Below, piece after piece: positions 1 to 10,758 of a stretch of DNA of 64,000 nt (position 1 is its first letter; each line of letters begins with the position of its first letter). The stretch spans positions 930,001 through 994,000 of the forward strand of contig JAPWGK010000019.1 in assembly GCA_029641185.1 (NCBI GenBank), given 5' to 3'. The notes below the pieces were generated by a model. That model was not told where the DNA came from. It made no database searches and worked only from the letters and a program-made list of their open reading frames with translations. Source of the stretch: Pseudofabraea citricarpa. Lineage: Eukaryota; Ascomycota; Leotiomycetes; Helotiales; Dermateaceae. The position numbers and the translations under genes are program-made.

Positions 1-447
1 CTGAGCTGATCTTCTGATGGCGCTGGAGTTCAGCTTGTGACCTGGTTCTTGCGAACGTGTAGCCATGCAGCTTTGTAAATGGAGCTCTGGCTGTTCTGGA
101 ACAAGGTATGACGATCAGAGCCCGAGCGGGTACGATCTTGGCACATGTCGGCATCCAAAGTAGCGTCGTCATTGGGTCGCCCCGGTGAGCTTAATTTCAT
201 GCACGTGATCTAACTAAGAGGGTGTGCACAGTGCAGGAGATGGTCATCAGGGTAATCCCCTGTGGGAGATGGCTTGTTCGCAAGACCTAATTGATAATTC
301 GCCATGACCGACCCTGCAGCCCGTCTGCCCTCGTGCGGAATCATCACCCGGCCCATTACCGTAACGCCAATGAGAAGAAGCATGGGTATCAAGAACCAAA
401 AACCGCACCCAGTAACTAGCCTGTTAACTTCACCTGCCATCCTAGGC
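1..447. other. Left-edge region without a recognised gene
   Basis: I see no coding region here that I can support. The stretch lies downstream of the telomere-binding factor gene, whose stop codon is at 448-450, so it probably holds that gene's 3' UTR and terminator. Short open frames on both strands lack family resemblance. Confidence 0.5.
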
Positions 448-3375
448 TTAATCCAGTTCGTAGCCATTCTGATCCACGTTTCCCAGGACCTTCTGGATAG
501 CGTCCATAGCCTTCTTATCCAAACGAACAAACTCAAAGTTGGTGGGGAGGTTATGCTTGGTGATGCCAGATCTGGAGATATATCAGTCCCGTCATGTTTG
601 AGCAGCAGATCCGAGATACTAACTTCATGTATGCAGCTTTTATATTCCGTGCTTTGTCCTTGACATCAACCTGGCTTCTCGCACACTCGAAGTCTGCTAT
701 CTTGGTAATCTCTGACCACTTGCTACCATACTTGCCAATGTATTGGATAAGAAGTTCCGAATCGCGCTCTGACCAAGGGGTACGTATTCGGTGAGTAGCA
801 TGCGATGCAACTGTAGCTTTTGCAGATTCAGCCCTTGCGGTTGCTACGACGGAGCTGAATGTTGAAGGTGGGAGGTTCCTAGATTGCTCCTCGCGAACTT
901 GTCTCTGTCTCCTATTTGTTGCACTTGGCACTGCATCCTCAACCTCACTGTCGACGGTGCCAGTTCTTGCTCTTTTACGTTCCCGCTGTGTTGATTGACG
1001 AGCCCCGGCGTCAAAAGGATCGTCATCTGGTTGCCTTGTGCGTTTCAAGGTGCGGTGGGAGCTCGATTTGGGAGGAGAAATTCGATGAGGTACCCTCGCA
1101 GCGGCTCTACGTGAAGGGTCTACAGGTCGACGATCTTGCTCAAAGCCTTCATCTTCACTCTCCGTGCTGGCTTCACGCTCTAAACGTTCAACTTTATTGA
1201 TAACCGGACTACGAGACTCATCTTCGTCATCGGTATCAAATGCAATTTTTGTTGCGTTCGCCTGTTTGTCTATCCATCGTTTGGTACTCGGCTCCGGCCT
1301 ATTCTCCTTATTTTTGTCGCGGTTGACTTGATTCCAACCATCAAGTAAGGCCTGGGAACGGTCGGGCACGTCATCTTCCTCCTCGTAGTTTGTTATCAGG
1401 TAATCATTATCATCCCGCGGCTGGTCCTGGCCAGTCTTCGCCAGTGGGGATTTTGCGACATGACTCCTGTTACGCGAAGGGGTGCTTTCGCCTAAAATAG
1501 GGGACTGTTCTAACCCATTCTCCTCTACAAGGTCGTCCTCAACTTCTTCTTCTGAAGGTCCTAGATCGTCGAAAGCTTGCTGGCGCATCTTTTCAGTAAT
1601 CCTTGCTGGTTCTGTGGCTCGTTCCGAAACAATTGGCTGCCGATGAGAAGGTGTGCGAAGATTGCTCAATAAGCTCGATGGTATTGGTGGGTTTTCGCCA
1701 AGTTCTTTGTATTTCCTCTTGAGCACTGCAACAGCATTTGCTGCGGAGATACTTGGTTATGTTAGTTATCTTATAATATCAGCTTACGAGATATGGCACT
1801 GAGACATACCTTCGTCCAGAAGATTTAGGCGCAATCTTAGCAGCAGGCAGAAGATTTACAACATCCTTTTTGGCTGGAGGTGGGGCCATTAGAGGTGTAG
1901 GAGAGTGGTAGCTTAGATCAAGTTGGCTATCAATCTCTTTTACTACTGTAGCGAGAGATTTTGTGATGTTCTGGATTCCACCTTGCTCTAACACGTTGTT
2001 GCTGATTTCGTCGAATCGTTTCCGAGTCCATTTCGCGACGACAGTAAGAAAGCCAGACCATGGAAATGCGGTTTCGAGTTGGTCAAAGTCCACCAGATCG
2101 CGATCAGAGACTGCTTCTTCACTTTGGTTAAAGGCGGCCTCAATAGCCTCGTACCTGCTCGTAATGAGCTCGTTGTAAACTGTTCCCGAAAGCCCTGCTA
2201 TGCTTTTCACGTGGAGAAAGGGAGATTCTAAGAAGATTTCCTGTAGAAGCTGTGCTGGGTCAAAATCTTGTGCTTCGCGCCAATGCTTAAGTATGGCCAC
2301 CGTGATTTGAGTACGGAGTTCAAGGCCAAGATGAAAGCTCTCCTCGCTTAAAGCGCTGGTTCCAAACTGGGAATCGTCATCGAACTCGGATAGAAATGCT
2401 GTGGGGAAAACGCTTTCAACAAACTGCAGATCTCTGTGGGCATTATCACTATCCTTTTTGAAGACGAAAATACCCTTGATCAAAAACGATAGGTTGGCAG
2501 CATAAATGACGACGTCCGGCCTGAAATTGTCGAATCCGGGATTGTCATTGCCGAACAAGCTTGCAATGACAGTAGAAGGCTTGAGAAAGGGAAACTCTGT
2601 TGCCTGGATTTCACTAACATACTGTTCTGCAGCAGTCTCGAATTTCTTCTCCTTATGTTTCAGTTTTCGTCCCTTGCTCGATCCTGGAACAAGCAAGTCT
2701 TTGCATATAGATTGCACCAGCTCCTTTGTTACGTTTGGTGGCGCAAGAAGATCCAACACTTGCTGGGCAGACTCCAAGAGTTCTGGTAACACTTCTACAA
2801 TCATAGCGTTATCAAGCAAGGATATTTCTCTGGCGGTCTCGGAAGTCATTGCTGTCGTTCCTGAGAAAGCCGTTGTGGCAGACATTCCGCCTGGAGATTG
2901 TGGGTTTTGCTTCGGATCTCTCGCCATTTCTTCCTCCATTTGTAGTTGTCGATCCGACGTGAGCTCTATTTCATCGTCGTTATCGGCCTCGTCCAGTTCG
3001 TCCAGTTCCTGATCTTCTGCAACCATGGATAAATCTGTTGCGCAAAATTAGACTGCGATCGGGAAGATAATGATTGATATAAGGGAAGTGCTGACCTGGC
3101 ACGACGACGGCTGCGCGTGAGGCCTTCTTACGAGGTCCTTTGCTTGTCGCGCTGGCATCGCTATCAATGCTTTCCACGCTGCTCTGCCGCGAACCCCTCT
3201 TTGGCGGGTGAGTCCTTCGGTTCCTTGAGACGGCCATATTGCTTTCGCCTAGCTCAATACTCTGACTTCGAGTAGTTCTCCGTCTGACCGGGCTTTGCGA
3301 CGGTCGACTGCTCGATCCGCTGGGGGGAGAGGATGCCTGGTCGCGCTTCGTAGTTGAGCGCGCAATTCGAGCCAT
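448..3375 (-). CDS. TRF/Taz1-like telomere-repeat-binding protein (TRFH + C-terminal Myb telobox)
   Basis: Probable double-stranded telomere-repeat-binding protein of the nucleus. Spliced model: complement(448..571, 624..1751, 1810..3016, 3096..3375), 912 residues. The first about 90 residues are basic and Ser/Arg-rich. A helical TRFH-type dimerisation region spans roughly 165-400. A long acidic, disordered linker follows. A single Myb/SANT repeat lies near 815-872, with TPWSERDSELLIQYIGKYG and, in its third helix, a VDVKDKARNIK telobox like the VDLKDKWRN of TRF/Taz1. The 58-nt intron at 1752-1809 uses an AAG acceptor after a CTAAC branch point; the nearby CAG acceptor would break the frame. 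The last intron (572-623) leaves 40 residues after the Myb. Known: TRFH-Myb proteins organise telomeres or act as TTAGGG-binding general factors (Tbf1). Which role applies here is not visible. Confidence 0.85.
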
Positions 3376-4186
3376 CTTGATGGCGGTGGTCGTAGGGCGT
3401 CAGTGTCGCCCGCACGTTGTGCGCGTTCTTTCATTAAGGTCTGGATGTTGGTTTTGGACGCGACGACAATAATGTTCCTTTGGCGGGCAGTCACGGGATT
3501 GTCGGCGCGTGCACCATGGTGGACTTTTCCCCTTCGAGTCCCTGTAAGTACCCAAGTACAGTACCTAGGTAGCCCCAGAACCTTAACTATTTTTGGGGCT
3601 GAGGCCACGATCGTCCAATATTCCCATATTATCAACATTGACGGCGTGGAAAAGACTCCAAGTTCACGAGACACGGTGGGAAATGGACCAGAGCAAGAGC
3701 GCAAAGTGACCGAGTGAATTGACTTCCACAGTGGTTCGTGACAACGTTGCAAAGTGCAAAATCCCCCCGTGTGTTTGAGGTTTTGCGAAGAACAAGCTGG
3801 GGCTGTCTCCCCCTTTCAGATCCGCCCCATCCCTGTCTCGCATAAGCAGGCTAGAGTCCCTTGCCCGGGTCCAGTAGCGCAGGAGAAGGAGAAGGGAGCA
3901 AGACCACTGCGGATCCAGAAGACCAGACCTCCACTCCCATCAGCACCAGTACAAAACCTTTCGGTCGTACGGTGTCCCTCCACTATCACATCTACATCTA
4001 CATTTACATCCGCATCAGCAACTTGATCGCTCTCTTCACGTCTCCTGCAGAACCCTCCCCTCGTTGCACCTCCAACATCGTTTGAACCTCTGAGAGTAGC
4101 CACGTCATTACCTCCTCCCACGCGTGTTTAGATAGAAAAGGGAGCAGTCCCCTCGTACACCTCGCCCTCGCCATCTATATACCAAG
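3376..4186. promoter_or_regulatory. Divergent intergenic region between the telomere factor and GDT1 genes
   Basis: This 811-bp spacer separates the start codons of two divergently transcribed genes and must contain both promoters. It is pyrimidine-rich on the GDT1 side, with ACATCTACATTTACATC-type repeats at about 3987-4012 just upstream of the GDT1 start. No clear TATA box was found. Small open frames in it overlap one another and show no family resemblance. Confidence 0.55.
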
Positions 4187-5878
4187 ATGAAGTTCCGGAG
4201 AAGACCGTCCCCCCTGCTGTTGCTGCTCCTGCCATCAATTGCCACAGCTCTCTCAGCTGGAAGCTCAGCGCCCCGCCTTGTCAAGAGAGTCGAGACCTTG
4301 GATACAAAGATAGCTCCAGAGGCTCCCATCGTTGATGGGACGGCGAATCGACAGACCTTTGTTGGTACCAAGGATGCGCCGGTAGATGGGAAAGATGGGA
4401 AACCCCATGCCGGCCCCTTCGTGGATGCAGGTGAGAAGGGTAAAAAGCCCAGCACGGAAGAAGGAGAGCTGGCGAAGGACCTACCTCCGCTGAAGAATGC
4501 ACCGGCAGATCTCACCGTCGTTGACGGAGTTAAGATTCCACAATCAAACGATGGAGTAATGGACGACCCTGGTCGAACAAAGCCCAAGGTTGGAACAACA
4601 GGCACAGAGGGTGGCGTGAGTGAGAAAGACAAAGTGCGAAAGGCCCAGGAAGGACAGACTGGAGAAAAGACCGAGAAGAAACCCGGATCACCGAAAGAAG
4701 CTCCTCCACTGCCACAGGCAGAAGTCGTTAAGACTGGCAGAGTAAAGGATCTCGATGCACCAGATGATGATGTGGAGGCACTCTCTGGACTTGAGGTATA
4801 TCTTGGCATCGATGTATGTGAAGTATCTGTACTAACTTGGCACATAGAAACCAGCTGGCCTCCCCAGCAAACCGCACGATCTCCCACATCCTCTTCCCGA
4901 TTCTGCAAATAAAGACCACCTCGATATTAGCAAGCCTGATTCGAAGACGTCCAAGTCCGATGGTTTACAAGGAGAGGGCGCAGATGGTTTAATTCAACCC
5001 TTACATTCATTTGTCCTTTCTCTCACTATGATTCTGTTCTCGGAGATTGGCGACAAGACATTCTTGATTGCTGCTCTTATGGCAATGAAGCACGACAGAC
5101 TACTTGTGTTCACTGCAGCATTCTCTGCTTTGATCACCATGACGATTTTATCTGCTGTTTTAGGACACGCGGTTCCCACGCTCATTCCAAAACGATTCAC
5201 GAATTTCCTTGCCTCAGCATTATTTTTAATTTTTGGAGCTCGCATGTTGAGGGAAGGATTGGCCATGAGCCCCGAGGAAGGTGTTACAGCCGAGATGCAA
5301 GAGGTTGAGCAAGAACTTGAAGAAAAGGAACACCTTGCCCGCAAGCAAGGCAGAAGACGTTCCTCAGTCTCTCCATACGTCTTGGAAGCCGGACTGGGCA
5401 GAAGCAGAAGCACTCGGAAGTCAAGATCCGGATCACGTTTACCATCGCCGCCTCGCAGCCCCTCATCGTCGCCCGAGCGATCACTTTCTCCACCGAGATC
5501 AACGTTTAAGGGTGCTGTGGGAGGTCTGAACAACCTTCTTTCTCTGCTCCTCAGCCCTGCCTGGGTCCAGACATTCGTCATGACTTTCTTAGGTGAATGG
5601 GGTGACCGAAGCCAGATCGCTACCATTGCCATGGCAGCAGGACAGGATTACTGGTGGGTGACTGGCGGAGCTGTCAGTGGACACGCAGTCTGCACCGGTG
5701 TAGCCGTGATTGGTGGTCGAGCTATTGCCGGGAAAGTCAGCTTGAGAGTTGGTACGTATATCTGTTCCTTGCAGCAAAGAACCCCCTGCTAACTAATGTT
5801 CCAGTCACTCTTGGTGGCGCCATCGCTTTCTTGGTCTTCGGCGTCATATATCTCGTCGAGGCCCTGTACTATGCGTAA
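4187..5878 (+). CDS. GDT1: GDT1-like Golgi Ca2+/Mn2+:H+ transporter (UPF0016/TMEM165 family)
   Basis: Predicted secretory-pathway membrane transporter supplying Ca2+/Mn2+ to the Golgi lumen. Model: 4187..4795, 4848..5751, 5805..5878, 528 residues. The start is chosen because it gives a hydrophobic leader (LLLLLLPSIATALSA). The signature repeats of the family, E-x-G-D-[KR]-[ST], are both present: EIGDKTF near residue 268 and EWGDRSQ near residue 453, each in a hydrophobic three-helix half. Between them lies a charged Ser/Arg-rich loop. The region between the leader and the first repeat, about 230 residues, is unusually long, polar and Lys/Pro-rich; yeast Gdt1 has nothing comparable that I know of. 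Known: yeast Gdt1 and human TMEM165 support glycosylation by Mn2+ supply. Function here is inferred from both motifs. Confidence 0.9.
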
Positions 5879-6536
5879 ACGCGGCTTGGATTCTTCTCAG
5901 AAGAAGCCAGACCCCTGTAATATAGAAGACTAAAAACACACGATCCAGATCCAGTTTTGCTTCTCGCTGGCTCGCTGTACTGTACCCTATCACTTTAATA
6001 CATCTGAGGGATTTCTCTTCTTTCTTCCTGGACGGGATATGGATGACGGATGTGGGGATGGCACGTGAGGACGGAGGGGTTTGTAAGAAAAGTGAAGGGG
6101 GATTGAGATAAACAAGTTGCTGTAAGAACGAGAAGAAAAAGCGAGCGGCACCTTGGGGGTTTCTATTCCATCCCATCCCATCCCATTCGCACATCTGTCA
6201 TCTTCTCTCACCTGTATTCTTTCTTCTGCTTCTCGCTTTCGTTTTCGGCTTCTGCATGGATGGAGAAAAAAAATATATCACGTAGCATTTCATTTGGTAT
6301 GGACGGACAAGACAAGACGAGACGAGAGGAGACGAGATGAGCCTTGTCGGTTTATTGGGTCGTCGGTCGTCGGGTCGTTGGGACTTTGGAATTTGGAACA
6401 TGGCATGGGGACTCGGGGACTCGGGGATTCGGGCCTGGGTAATAGGGTAAAAAATAATACAGTATCTGTTTGCTCCGACGTTTGGTTTTGGCTTTGGCTT
6501 TCCTGCCTGTCTATGAAGGACAGCATTTGTGGTCTC

Positions 6537-6573
6537 TTTTTTTCTTTTTCTTTTTTCCTTTTTCTTTTTTTCT
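6537..6573. repeat. Homopyrimidine (T/C) tract
   Basis: About 37 bp consisting almost only of T and C, in the 3'-flank region of the GDT1 gene. It could contribute to nucleosome exclusion or transcript termination, but nothing in the sequence proves a role. Confidence 0.7.
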
Positions 6574-7122
6574 TGACGCTTTCTTGATGTGGTGTGAGGT
6601 GATATAATGTGAGGTCATATGAGGTGAAATCTAGGTGGTTGTGGAAGCGGGACGGTGCATACCGGTATATGGATAGATACTGCAGTACGAGGTACGATAG
6701 AGGGAGGTGGACGAAGAGAAGGAGGGAGGGAGATAGCCAGGTATAAAAAGTCGATACTTTTTTGATTTCTCTGGTTTTCTATCCTCTCCTCTTCCCGGGT
6801 GCGCCGGATGGACGCAAGCCTTGGTAGCCTGCCTGGCTGCTCCGGAAGAGAGAGGATACAGTATAGTAGGAAAGTATGAATTTGCTATAATAGAATTTGC
6901 GGGTGCTGGGACGCGATGGGATAGGATGGGATGAGATGAGATGGGACTTGGTAGGTATTGTATTGTGGAATGGTGGGTGCGTCTACCTATCGAGAGAAGA
7001 GGGAGCTAAAAGAAGAAGAAAAGAAAGGGAGGAAGGAAGGAAAACATAAGGTGATACTTGTGGAATTAAGTAGGGAGAGGATAAGATTGATTTGATTGGG
7101 TTTACTCTGAGCATAGGTAAGG

Positions 7123-7152
7123 TATATATATATATATATATACATACATATA
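7123..7152. repeat. TA dinucleotide microsatellite
   Basis: Ten uninterrupted TA units (7123-7142) followed by CATACATATAT, in gene-free DNA between the GDT1 and mutarotase-like genes. Likely length-polymorphic. Confidence 0.9.
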
Positions 7153-8510
7153 TTGGATTTGTGCCTCCTTATCTCTTATTCCCGCTAGAGAGATCTTCCT
7201 CGGGGTTTTATGAAGATCCGAATAGCACATCGTTGGAGGATGGAGAAAGGGAATGCCTACCTACGTACCTATGTACGGCGTGGAATTGGGGAGGAAATGA
7301 TGTTGATTGAGGTTACCTAGGTAGGTTATAACGAGAAGAAGACGCAAACCAGCGTTGGAAATATGCTCGGTACCCAAACCACAATACCCACAAACGCAAT
7401 TGCGAGACGAGAGAGAGAGAGAGAGGGATCTTTAGCAGCAGCCTCCAAAAATCCCACTCGTGTGCATGAGTAGCATCTCCATTCCATTCACGAAATCAGC
7501 TCTCGCCCATCCAGACGAGTCAAGTGAAGGCAGGATATTATAAAGCAGAAGCACATTCATTGCCGATTAGAGGGGATAAACGAGCCGAAGGTGTTCAAAT
7601 CTCTGCAGGCGCAGTGCTATCTCCGAAGCACCAACGGCGGCCCTGAGTATTCGTAGGTAGAACGAAGCCCACCTCAGAGAGAGAAAAAAAAAAGTGTCCA
7701 CCGGCCAGCCAGTTGCACCAGCCCGATCCCGGAGCTTCCATGCTCCCAGCTCCAGCTCCTCCCCTCACGATGACGTTGCGTTCGGTCGCTGGGGGCACGT
7801 TATGTTACCGCATCGTATTCCTCGTCCCGGATTCGCTTGGCTTGGGCATTTTGCGGATAAATTGACACGGTTGACGGTCCTGCCGCCGGAGTGGAATCAC
7901 AGCACCGTACAGCAGTGGAAGTGGGAATGAGAAGACAGAGAGGGAAAAAAGGGAGCAAGGCAAGGTTACTGTAGATTATGTGAACATGGATGGCGGAACC
8001 GCCTGAGTGGGCCGGCGAGATGCTCTGCTTTGCTGGCATGGCTGGAGCCCGGGCCTGCTCTTGTTCTTCTACCCAGATGGAGTTTGTGAGCGGAGCTTAG
8101 CAATCGGTTGTGCAGGGCCACTTGAGAGACAGAGAGAGCTCATCATCATCATCCGTCCTGGGGGGGTTGATTCCCGTGCGGATCTCCTGTCTTGCTTTCT
8201 CTCTTCTCTTTTCCTCAAAAATTCAATTTTTCTTTCTTTCTTGTTCCCGTCCCATCTCTGTAAGACCATCTATCAATTCTCACAATCCGATCCTAGAGCT
8301 TCAGCAAAAAAAGAAACAACCCCGCACCCCACTTGTTCGTGTTACCTTTGTGCTTACCGTCGTCCGTCGTACGAAAGGACACCGAGAAAGACAAACGCTG
8401 CAATCTCCCTCCCAAACGTTGCATTTCCCGCAGCATTTCGCAATCAATCTTCGTCTTACATAGATCCGACCTGTTTCCTGGCCCTCTAGTTCGATTGTCA
8501 AGAGTCCAAA

Positions 8511-9059
8511 ATGTGGGCCAACACTTCGTTGTCGAATCCGGCTTCTCCTACAAGCCCAACGGCGCCAATCCCATCGCCCTCGCTCAGGCAGAAGCATCCC
8601 GGCCGTCGCATCGCGCAGATTGTCAAACTCAAGCCGGAGTACGTGGAAAAATACAAGGAGTGCCATGCCAAAGTCTGGCCTGAGGTTTTGAAGCAAATCA
8701 AGAACTCCAATATCGAGGACTGTAAGTCTTGTGCTTTTCCCGATCGCGCTTTCGGTTGGCATGATGGACATCTGTAACTTGGAGCTTCGTGATCTCTGGT
8801 TCAACAATCAACTGACCTCTCCTTCTCTGCAGACTCCATCTTCCATGACGACAAGTCCGGAGTCCTCTTTGCGTCTTTCAAATACGTCGGCTACGACTGG
8901 GAGGGCGACATGGAGCGGATGCGCGAGAACCCCAAGGTCCAGGAATGGTGGAAGATGACCGATGGCTACCAAGAGTCATTCGTGAAGGGTGCTCAGAGTT
9001 CTCTGGCAGGAGAGCCTTCGTGGTGGAAGGGGCTCGAGGAGGTCTTCTACTACCCATAA
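8511..9059 (+). CDS. L-rhamnose mutarotase-like protein (RhaM family)
   Basis: Small alpha/beta-barrel protein of the L-rhamnose mutarotase family, which interconverts sugar anomers. Model: 8511..8721, 8833..9059, 145 residues, one 111-nt intron. After a 30-residue Ser/Pro-rich N-terminus the RhaM core starts at RRIAQIVKLKPE. Family hallmarks visible: the YKECHAKVWPEVL helix with its His, NIEDYSIF, the LFASFKYVG strand and a terminal PKVQEWWKMTD segment. The bacterial family is about 104 residues, so the core is complete and the extra length is N-terminal. The gene ends 101 bp from the end of the convergent thioredoxin-like gene. Whether it really acts on rhamnose in a fungus is unproven. Confidence 0.87.
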
Positions 9060-9160
9060 TCGTTTCCATACCTTTTCGAATTGCACAAGTTAAGAAACAC
9101 CTGGGACTGCTTTGGTGTGCTCCTGACGGCATGAGATATAACAGATGTGTGTGCCATGAA

Positions 9161-9790
9161 CTATCTCGATTTCCCGAAGAGCCCACCGAATAGGCCTGCG
9201 CCCGTATCGCCACCACCTCCGCTCCCTCCCCTTCTTGCCTCCGTCCGTATCCAGTCCCGCAGCCATTCCTTATCCTTCATCTTTCGCGGATCCGTGACCT
9301 TTGTTTCTGTCTGTGCCTCTCCTCGGTCGAAGCTGAGCAGCGTCGGCATGGATGTGATCATGTAAGTCATGCCCAGCCCGCTGTCCATGATGTCGGGTGA
9401 GTCGTATTCGACTTCGCAGAATGAGACACCTCCTTCATCCTCGCCCGCACCTGCAGCAATGAGCTCTCTCAAGATGGGCGACACGGTTCGACATGTACTG
9501 CAATACGAGGCGGTCCAGAAGGTGATGAGTGGAGTGCGCGAGGATGAAGAGAGCAGCTTGTAGGTCTCGAAGTCGTCTGGCCGCCGAACACTACAGGAGG
9601 TGGGTGCATGTTAGCCAGGGCCTCCAGTCAGGCTGTACGGTTTGGGGCAGGAGGGGGAGCCCAACGGTGTGAAGATGCGATTCTTGGCCTGCTGCTCCTG
9701 TGTGCTCGAAAAGCCCCGAACTTGCACCGTAATTGGGCCATGTCTAGGTATGGAGACTCGGCAGAGCCGTGTTGCTGCTCTTGTGATCAT
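9161..9790 (-). CDS. Mitochondrial thioredoxin-like protein
   Basis: Thioredoxin-fold protein probably imported into mitochondria. Model: complement(9161..9590, 9666..9790), 184 residues, one 75-nt intron whose donor is GTTGGG. The N-terminus is a classic presequence: no acidic residue, many Arg, and a VRGFSSTQ processing-type motif near residue 30. The thioredoxin core has ITFWTASYCSTCRTVSPIL, where Trx has FWAxWCGPCK: both redox cysteines (C-S-T-C) are kept but the Trp and Gly-Pro are not. The cis-Pro loop reads ITSMPTLLSF. The C-terminus is Gly-rich (GGSGGGGDTGAGLFGGLFG). Activity as a disulfide reductase is plausible; the altered active site argues for a specialised partner. Confidence 0.82.
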
Positions 9791-10758
9791 GATGTTCCTG
9801 CGTTGTGACGGTGTAGTACCAGGTCCCCTTAGGTAGAGTACGGAGGTGTGTTTCTTCCCCACACGTATAGGAGCACATATGCTGTGCCACAGGCTGTCCC
9901 TTGGTCGAAGTGAAGGATGGTTTCAGCTACAGGGCGCAGATGAGGGCAGATGGGGGCAGGTGAGTGCAGGTGAGTGCAAGTGAGTACGAGCTGTACACAC
10001 ATCCAGCCCCGTGCTCGACCCCGAAAAGCCTAAAGTGCTTCTGTCTCAGCCGCCAAGCGCGCCGCAAAAGCTTCACACAAGCTTCATGGCCCCAGATGCG
10101 TCATGCCAAGCGTGGGGATCCCGCGGCTGTGGTCAATATTTTTTTGCACCAGAATGTCTTGTGTTGGACATACGACGCCCATCAGATGACAGCCAGCGAC
10201 CGTTGAATCCTGTACTCGCATGCACATCTTGCACATCTCGCCCATCTCGCCCATCGACTGGCTCTGTCTCGTCTATAGCTCTCCATCTCTTCCCTCCATC
10301 TCTCCCTTTCGGGGTCCAATATCAATCAATCACTATCGGTTGGCATATCCACTCGCTTTGCCCTTCCCTTCCCTTCCCATCTTTTGCCTCTATAAGAAGG
10401 AACGGCTTCACCGCCGGCTTACGACGCGTGGGAGCAGCTTCTTCACTCCTTCCATCATTCTTATCACTGAGATATCTGACAAGTCTACGCTATCTGCAAC
10501 GGAGTGTATTGAAGAATCCCGGAAGCAATGAGAATCTCGAGTCAAATCCCCTTTTTCCCTTATCCCACGACCTAGACACCCACACTTCTCTTCCGACAGT
10601 ACATGACTATCCTAGAATTACCAAACTAGCTCGCCCAAAACCTAGTATAAGCACTTGTTTTAACCCGATATCTCCGTGAAGTATAACTACCCCCCGCGAG
10701 GTCTTCTGCGTGCGCCAGATTCCATAGCGAGCTTGGTGCGCATCGCATACTCAATTTG
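9791..10758. promoter_or_regulatory. Divergent spacer between thioredoxin-like and MFS genes
   Basis: This 968-bp spacer separates two divergent start codons. It contains a six-fold 10-bp repeat (9931-9990), CATCTCGCC-type repeats at about 10225-10257 and CCCTT repeats at 10361-10375. TATAAGAAGG at about 10391 is a possible TATA element for the MFS gene. A 222-codon open frame at 10011-10679 is low-complexity, lacks family resemblance and is not called. Confidence 0.5.
9931..9990. repeat. Six phased 10-bp tandem units (TGAGTGCAGG-like)
   Basis: Six consecutive imperfect decamers, phased exactly at 10 bp: AGGGCGCAGA, TGAGGGCAGA, TGGGGGCAGG, TGAGTGCAGG, TGAGTGCAAG, TGAGTACGAG. The array lies about 140 bp upstream of the thioredoxin-like start codon, so it could be in that gene's promoter. 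Confidence 0.85.

Larger units (their letters stand above)
5879..8510. other. Long gene-free spacer with low-complexity tracts
   Basis: No protein family was recognised in this 2.6-kb stretch. It contains purine- or pyrimidine-biased tracts, short repeats such as (CATCC)n at 6169-6185, GACGAGACGAG-type repeats at about 6310-6335, a T/C-only tract at about 6537-6573 and a TA microsatellite at about 7123. The right end must hold the promoter and leader of the mutarotase-like gene; CT-rich sequence at 8190-8260 is typical of fungal transcription-start regions. Open frames present are low-complexity and unconvincing. Confidence 0.55.

Noticed and set aside
4108..4908. 266-codon minus-strand open frame opposite GDT1 exon 1
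   Set aside because: Antisense shadow of a codon-biased, Pro/Lys-rich coding exon; the plus-strand frame has a signal peptide and family motifs.
10011..10679. 222-codon plus-strand open frame upstream of the MFS gene
   Set aside because: Low-complexity, Ser/Pro-rich translation with no domain, lying in a pyrimidine-rich promoter region.
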